In this document: positions 14,232-16,899 of the stretch, in pieces
Layout: each line of letters opens with the position of its first letter
How positions within the stretch are numbered: position 1 is the stretch's first letter
From: Azospirillum sp. 51_20
Lineage (GTDB): Bacteria; Pseudomonadota; Alphaproteobacteria; RF32; CAG-239
Assembly: GCA_001917175.1 (NCBI GenBank)
Contig: MNTV01000032.1
Location: 27,107 to 44,005 of the forward strand
Length of the DNA stretch: 16,899 nucleotides
Direction: 5' to 3'
Position numbers and translations under genes: made by a program
Notes under the pieces: model-generated
Seen by the model: the letters and a program-made list of their open reading frames with translations, nothing else
What the model was told of the DNA's origin: nothing
Databases searched by the model: none

Positions 14232-15057
14232 CATATTGGCGGCAACCCTGCCGTCCGCGGCCAAGGCCGTCGAACTCTGCGGCGACTTCAAACAGGGGGA
14301 AATCATTGCCGGCCGGGTTAAGGACAATGCCGAAGCGGTCATTTTCAACGGCAAAAACTATCCGGTTACCGAAGACGGATATTTTATCCTTGCTTTCGGC
14401 CGTGACCAGAAAGCAAACGCGGACATATCCCTGCTTTATCCGGACGGCGGCAAACGGCTTCACCGGCTGCCGGTTGAAACTTACGACTGGGACATCCAGC
14501 GCATCAACGGCATCCCGCAATCAAAAGTCACCCCCGATTCCTCACACGACGCGGAAATCCGACGCGAACAAAAAGACGTCCGCCGCTCTTTAACCGTCAT
14601 GCAGCCGGGGGACTACTGGCGCGAAGGTTTCATCCTGCCGGTAAAAGGCCGCATCAGCGGCGAATTCGGCAATCAGCGGATTTTCAACGGCACGCCGAAA
14701 AGCCCCCACAGCGGCACCGACATTGCCGCGCCGGAAGGAACGCCGGTCAAGGCCTCGGGCAGCGGCAAAGTCATTTTGAGCGGCAAAAACTATTTTTACA
14801 CCGGCAACATGGTCATCATCGACCACGGTCAGGGGCTGCAAACGATTTATGCCCATTTGAAAGAAGCTAAAGTAAAAGCCGGAGAAATCGTAAAACAGGG
14901 ACAAATCATCGGCCTGGTCGGACATACCGGCCGCGCAACCGGCCCCCATCTGCACTGGGGCGCCTCTTTAAACAACGTGCGTTTCCGCCCGCATTCGCTC
15001 TTAAACCTCAACCACAAAACATGCCGCAACATAACCGACGGCAAGAAAACGGACTAA
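14200..15057 (+). CDS. Secreted M23-family metallopeptidase (LytM-like)
   Basis: This 285-residue protein has a signal peptide (residues 1-23, ending AKA), a beta-rich N-terminal part (24-140) and a C-terminal M23 domain. Zinc ligands are visible as His170 and Asp174 (SPHSGTDIA) and the second His of HLH (250-252). His219 in IYAHL would be the catalytic His. The glycine-rich GEFGNQR and LVGHTGRATGPHLHWG blocks are complete, so it is probably an active peptidoglycan endopeptidase rather than a degenerate EnvC-type activator. It starts inside xseA (32-base overlap, other frame) with GAGG upstream, and ends four bases before uppP. Co-expression with a lipid-carrier recycling enzyme fits a wall-remodelling role. 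Confidence 0.9.
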   Translation: MNYKAICLTISILAATLPSAAKAVELCGDFKQGEIIAGRVKDNAEAVIFNGKNYPVTEDGYFILAFGRDQKANADISLLYPDGGKRLHRLPVETYDWDIQRINGIPQSKVTPDSSHDAEIRREQKDVRRSLTVMQPGDYWREGFILPVKGRISGEFGNQRIFNGTPKSPHSGTDIAAPEGTPVKASGSGKVILSGKNYFYTGNMVIIDHGQGLQTIYAHLKEAKVKAGEIVKQGQIIGLVGHTGRATGPHLHWGASLNNVRFRPHSLLNLNHKTCRNITDGKKTD

Positions 15058-15061
15058 AAAC

Positions 15062-15937
15062 ATGACCAACCTGCAGATTATCATCCTCTCGGCTCTTCAG
15101 GGCTTCACCGAATTTTTACCGGTCAGCTCGTCGGGACATCTCATTTTGCTTTCCAAATTCACTTCTTTCCCCGATCAGGGGCTGGAAATCGACATTGCCG
15201 TCCATGTCGGCTCCATCCTCGCGGTAATGATCTATTTTTGGCGCGACATCAGGGACATGCTCTACGGACTGGTCAACGCCTTTTTCAACCGCTTTCCGTC
15301 CGTTAAAAATTTTTATCTGCGCAAAGCTTCCGCCGCCGCCAAAGACTTTATTTTAAACCAACTGCCGGCCGCCGACCTCAGGCTGCTGCTGATGCTTGTC
15401 GTCGGCACCGTCCCGGCAGTCGTCTTCGGTCTGGCGCTGCACCACTTCGGCATGGAATGGCTGCGCAGCACCAAAATCATCGGCTGGAACATTCTCCTGT
15501 TCGGTATTCTGCTGTGGATCGCCGACCGTTTTCAGCCTTCAAAGCGCAGCATTGCCGATATGACATACAAAGACGCGTTTCTGATCGGTCTGGCCCAGTG
15601 TCTGGCAATGATTCCCGGCACCAGCCGTTCGGGCATCACCATCACCGCCAGCCGTTTTCTCCGGCTGGAACGCCGAGAAGCCGCCAGATTCTGCATGCTG
15701 CTTTCGGTTCCCGCCATCGCCGGCGCCGGTCTTCTGGTTGCCGCAGAGATCTGGCAGAGCGGCAATTACGAAAACCTGCACTATGCCTTAAGCGGTATCG
15801 GCTATTCTTTCATCGCTTCAATCGCGGCCATTTTCATTATGATGAAATGGCTGAAAAACTATACCTTTCTGCCGTTTGTCATTTACCGTGTCGTCCTCGG
15901 AATATTCCTTTTGCTCCATTCGTACGGCTACATCTGA
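15062..15937 (+). CDS. uppP: Undecaprenyl-diphosphatase (BacA/UppP)
   Basis: This 291-residue integral membrane enzyme removes a phosphate from undecaprenyl diphosphate, recycling the lipid carrier used for peptidoglycan and other envelope polymers. Loss of this function usually raises bacitracin sensitivity. Both catalytic blocks are visible: LQGFTEFLPVSSSGH (12-26), with the Glu of the first motif, and PGTSRSG (185-191). About eight hydrophobic helices follow the usual pattern and the length is normal. It begins four bases after the M23 peptidase stop and has no clear ribosome-binding site of its own, so translation is probably coupled. A hairpin terminator lies 29 bases after the stop. Confidence 0.95.
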   Translation: MTNLQIIILSALQGFTEFLPVSSSGHLILLSKFTSFPDQGLEIDIAVHVGSILAVMIYFWRDIRDMLYGLVNAFFNRFPSVKNFYLRKASAAAKDFILNQLPAADLRLLLMLVVGTVPAVVFGLALHHFGMEWLRSTKIIGWNILLFGILLWIADRFQPSKRSIADMTYKDAFLIGLAQCLAMIPGTSRSGITITASRFLRLERREAARFCMLLSVPAIAGAGLLVAAEIWQSGNYENLHYALSGIGYSFIASIAAIFIMMKWLKNYTFLPFVIYRVVLGIFLLLHSYGYI

Positions 15938-15965
15938 CACTCTTATCTTCCGCAACAAAAAGCTC

Positions 15966-15993
15966 CCGCCGGCTAAGCCGGCGGTTCTTCTTT
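15966..15993 (+). terminator. Terminator of the xseA-M23-uppP operon
   Basis: CCGCCGGC (15966-15973) pairs perfectly with GCCGGCGG (15977-15984) around a three-base loop, followed by TTCTTCTTT. It lies 29 bases past the uppP stop codon. On the minus strand the same stem is followed by GAGCTTTTTG and could also be the end hairpin of the neighbouring IS200 remnant. Confidence 0.8.
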
Positions 15994-16049
15994 AAGGGTA
16001 CCCCCTCACGGTGCCGGCCACGCCTTAAGGGCATATCCAATTCCAACCA

Positions 16050-16475
16050 GACGCAGACTGCCTGGCTCACCATAAACGGGACAAAGCCCATAATCTGCCA
16101 ACCTGCCTCCGCGTCTTTTTTAATTGATTCCTGATATACTCAGCTGTCCTGTTTGCATTTTTTCCTATGGTTCCATATAATGCCTTTTGCACCGGAACTC
16201 TCTTTTTCAATATCAAAATTCTGCGTTATCACGCTTTGCATATTAACAAATTATTTTCTCCCTCTGGAAAGCCGACTGATGCCGGATACTGCAAATTTTG
16301 GCCGTATTTCCGTTAACATCTGAATACGGCCGATATATATCTCTGCTTCCTGTATATTGCTTCCTTTCCGCCAAAACGGTCTCCTTAAAATAGGCCCTGT
16401 TTCCACACAAAGGTTTATCTTCGATACTTTGAGGGCAAAACACCATGACATCTTTCGGTTTCATACCGTATTACT
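16050..16475 (-). pseudogene. Decayed IS200/IS605-type transposase (TnpA)
   Basis: Read on the minus strand with frame changes, the pieces line up in the order of an IS200 transposase. SNTV-stop-NRK and CHGVLPSKYRR (16431-16475) correspond to the usual N-terminal NCKYHVVF-PKYRR block. GRIQML then RPKFAVSG (16281-16330) corresponds to DHVHML-IPPKFAVS. IGKNANRTAEYIRNQL (about 16118-16173) corresponds to TVGKN...YIRNQL, with the catalytic Tyr kept. FVPFM (16070-16085) corresponds to the DPF-G tail. The HUH histidines are lost (His to Gln), and at least one stop and several frameshifts are present. The span fits a 150-residue TnpA. Some end sequence may survive at the hairpin 15966-15984. No intact TnpB is present. 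Assignment rests on recalled family motifs. Confidence 0.7.
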
Positions 16476-16631
16476 TATATATATTCTAAAAAAAACGCCT
16501 TTGCCTTTTATTAAACAGCCGACTGACTGTCTTCAGCACAACAACAAAGGAGTTTTTTTATACATGCTGAGAAAAATGTAAAAATATAAAAACAGAGGAA
16601 AAAGAACAAAAAAAGGGGGCTGAAAAACGGA

Positions 16632-16899
16632 AGAACAGGAAAGCGGAGGAACGGGAGAGGAAAGGGAAAACGAAAAAATTATAAACCTTCCAGAAAACGC
16701 ATACCCGTCGCGGAATTTCCCTGACACAAACATTGCGGAGAAGAAGAAAAGCGGAGGAACAGGAAATAAAAAAATTACAAACCTTCCGGAAAACCACATA
16801 CCCGTCGCGGAACTTCCCTGACACAAACATTGCGGAGAAGAAGAAAAGCGGAGGAACAGGAAATAAAAAAAATCACAAATCTTCCGGAAAACCACATAC
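16632..16899. repeat. Tandem array of 96-98 bp units
   Basis: Near-identical units begin with CTTCC at 16687, 16783 and 16881, the third cut by the window edge. A diverged partial copy precedes them at about 16632-16686. Each unit contains TTCCGGAA (TTCCAGAA in the first), a CCCGTCGCGG block, GGAA-N-TTCC, a purine-rich stretch with GCGGAGGAAC, and an A-run. The period is not a multiple of three and varies by one or two bases, so the array is not a coding repeat. Unit identity is very high between the first two copies. The full array length is unknown. Confidence 0.85.

Larger units (their letters stand above)
15938..16899. other. 960-base region without an intact gene
   Basis: After uppP I find no complete reading frame with support. 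The stretch holds a hairpin with a T-rich tail (15966-15993), the decayed IS200-type transposase (about 16050-16475, minus), an AT-rich gap, a purine-rich tract (about 16573-16680) and a tandem repeat array (about 16632 to the end). Reading frames of 60-120 codons here are low-complexity or frame-shifted. Confidence 0.7.

Noticed and set aside
16546..16581. Five-codon frame after AAAGGAG (16546-16552)
   Set aside because: The spacing to the ATG is long and the frame ends after five codons; no reason to call it a gene.
16533..16895. 120-codon minus-strand frame across the tandem repeats
   Set aside because: It is Phe/Ser/Leu low-complexity translation of a purine-rich strand. The unit length breaks the frame between copies.
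16632..16899. CRISPR array
   Set aside because: The whole 96-98 base unit repeats, with no variable spacers between short repeats, and no cas gene is present.

Overview
The window looks like a piece of chromosome from a Gram-negative, diderm bacterium. It encodes an OprB-type outer-membrane porin, a lipoprotein, several secreted proteins, UppP and XseA. The cyclophilin and the general codon use resemble Alphaproteobacteria, and the acid-stress and surface functions would suit a host-associated or gut lineage. This placement is inference from gene content; there is no rRNA or tRNA in the window to anchor it.

Layout. (1) 146-3894, minus strand: a protease / inactive transglutaminase-7TM / ATP-grasp operon, transcribed right to left from 3894, followed by a cyclophilin gene that probably has its own promoter. 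(2) 4061-5074, plus: a secreted CHAP/NlpC-P60-like cysteine hydrolase, whose promoter is framed by an inverted repeat. (3) 5171-8775: an OprB-family porin (minus) divergent from a pyruvoyl-dependent arginine decarboxylase and an APC-family antiporter (plus). The three gene types match the chlamydial AaxA-AaxB-AaxC arginine/agmatine system, although here the porin is divergent. The decarboxylase keeps a Thr52-Ser53 processing site, and the aaxB-aaxC gap can fold into strong RNA hairpins. (4) 8853-12781, minus: an MTA/SAH nucleosidase, an unrecognised 179-residue protein, and an 807-residue secreted protein that is clearly an internal duplication. (5) 12930-15937, plus: xseA, an M23 peptidase and uppP, tightly packed and overlapping, plausibly one operon. 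(6) 15938-16899: no intact gene. It holds a hairpin terminator, a decayed IS200-type transposase readable in shifting frames on the minus strand, and a tandem array of roughly 97-bp units that runs off the window edge.

How the parts fit. The porin would admit arginine to the periplasm, the antiporter would exchange it for agmatine, and the decarboxylase would consume a cytoplasmic proton with each turnover: an acid-resistance or arginine-scavenging cycle. The ATP-grasp/7TM/protease cluster is a known but poorly understood association linked to peptide or amide-bond modification at the envelope. The M23 peptidase, UppP and the CHAP-like enzyme add to a cell-wall theme. The least described items are the duplicated 807-residue protein, the structured aaxB-aaxC spacer, and the repeat array beside the dead IS200 element.
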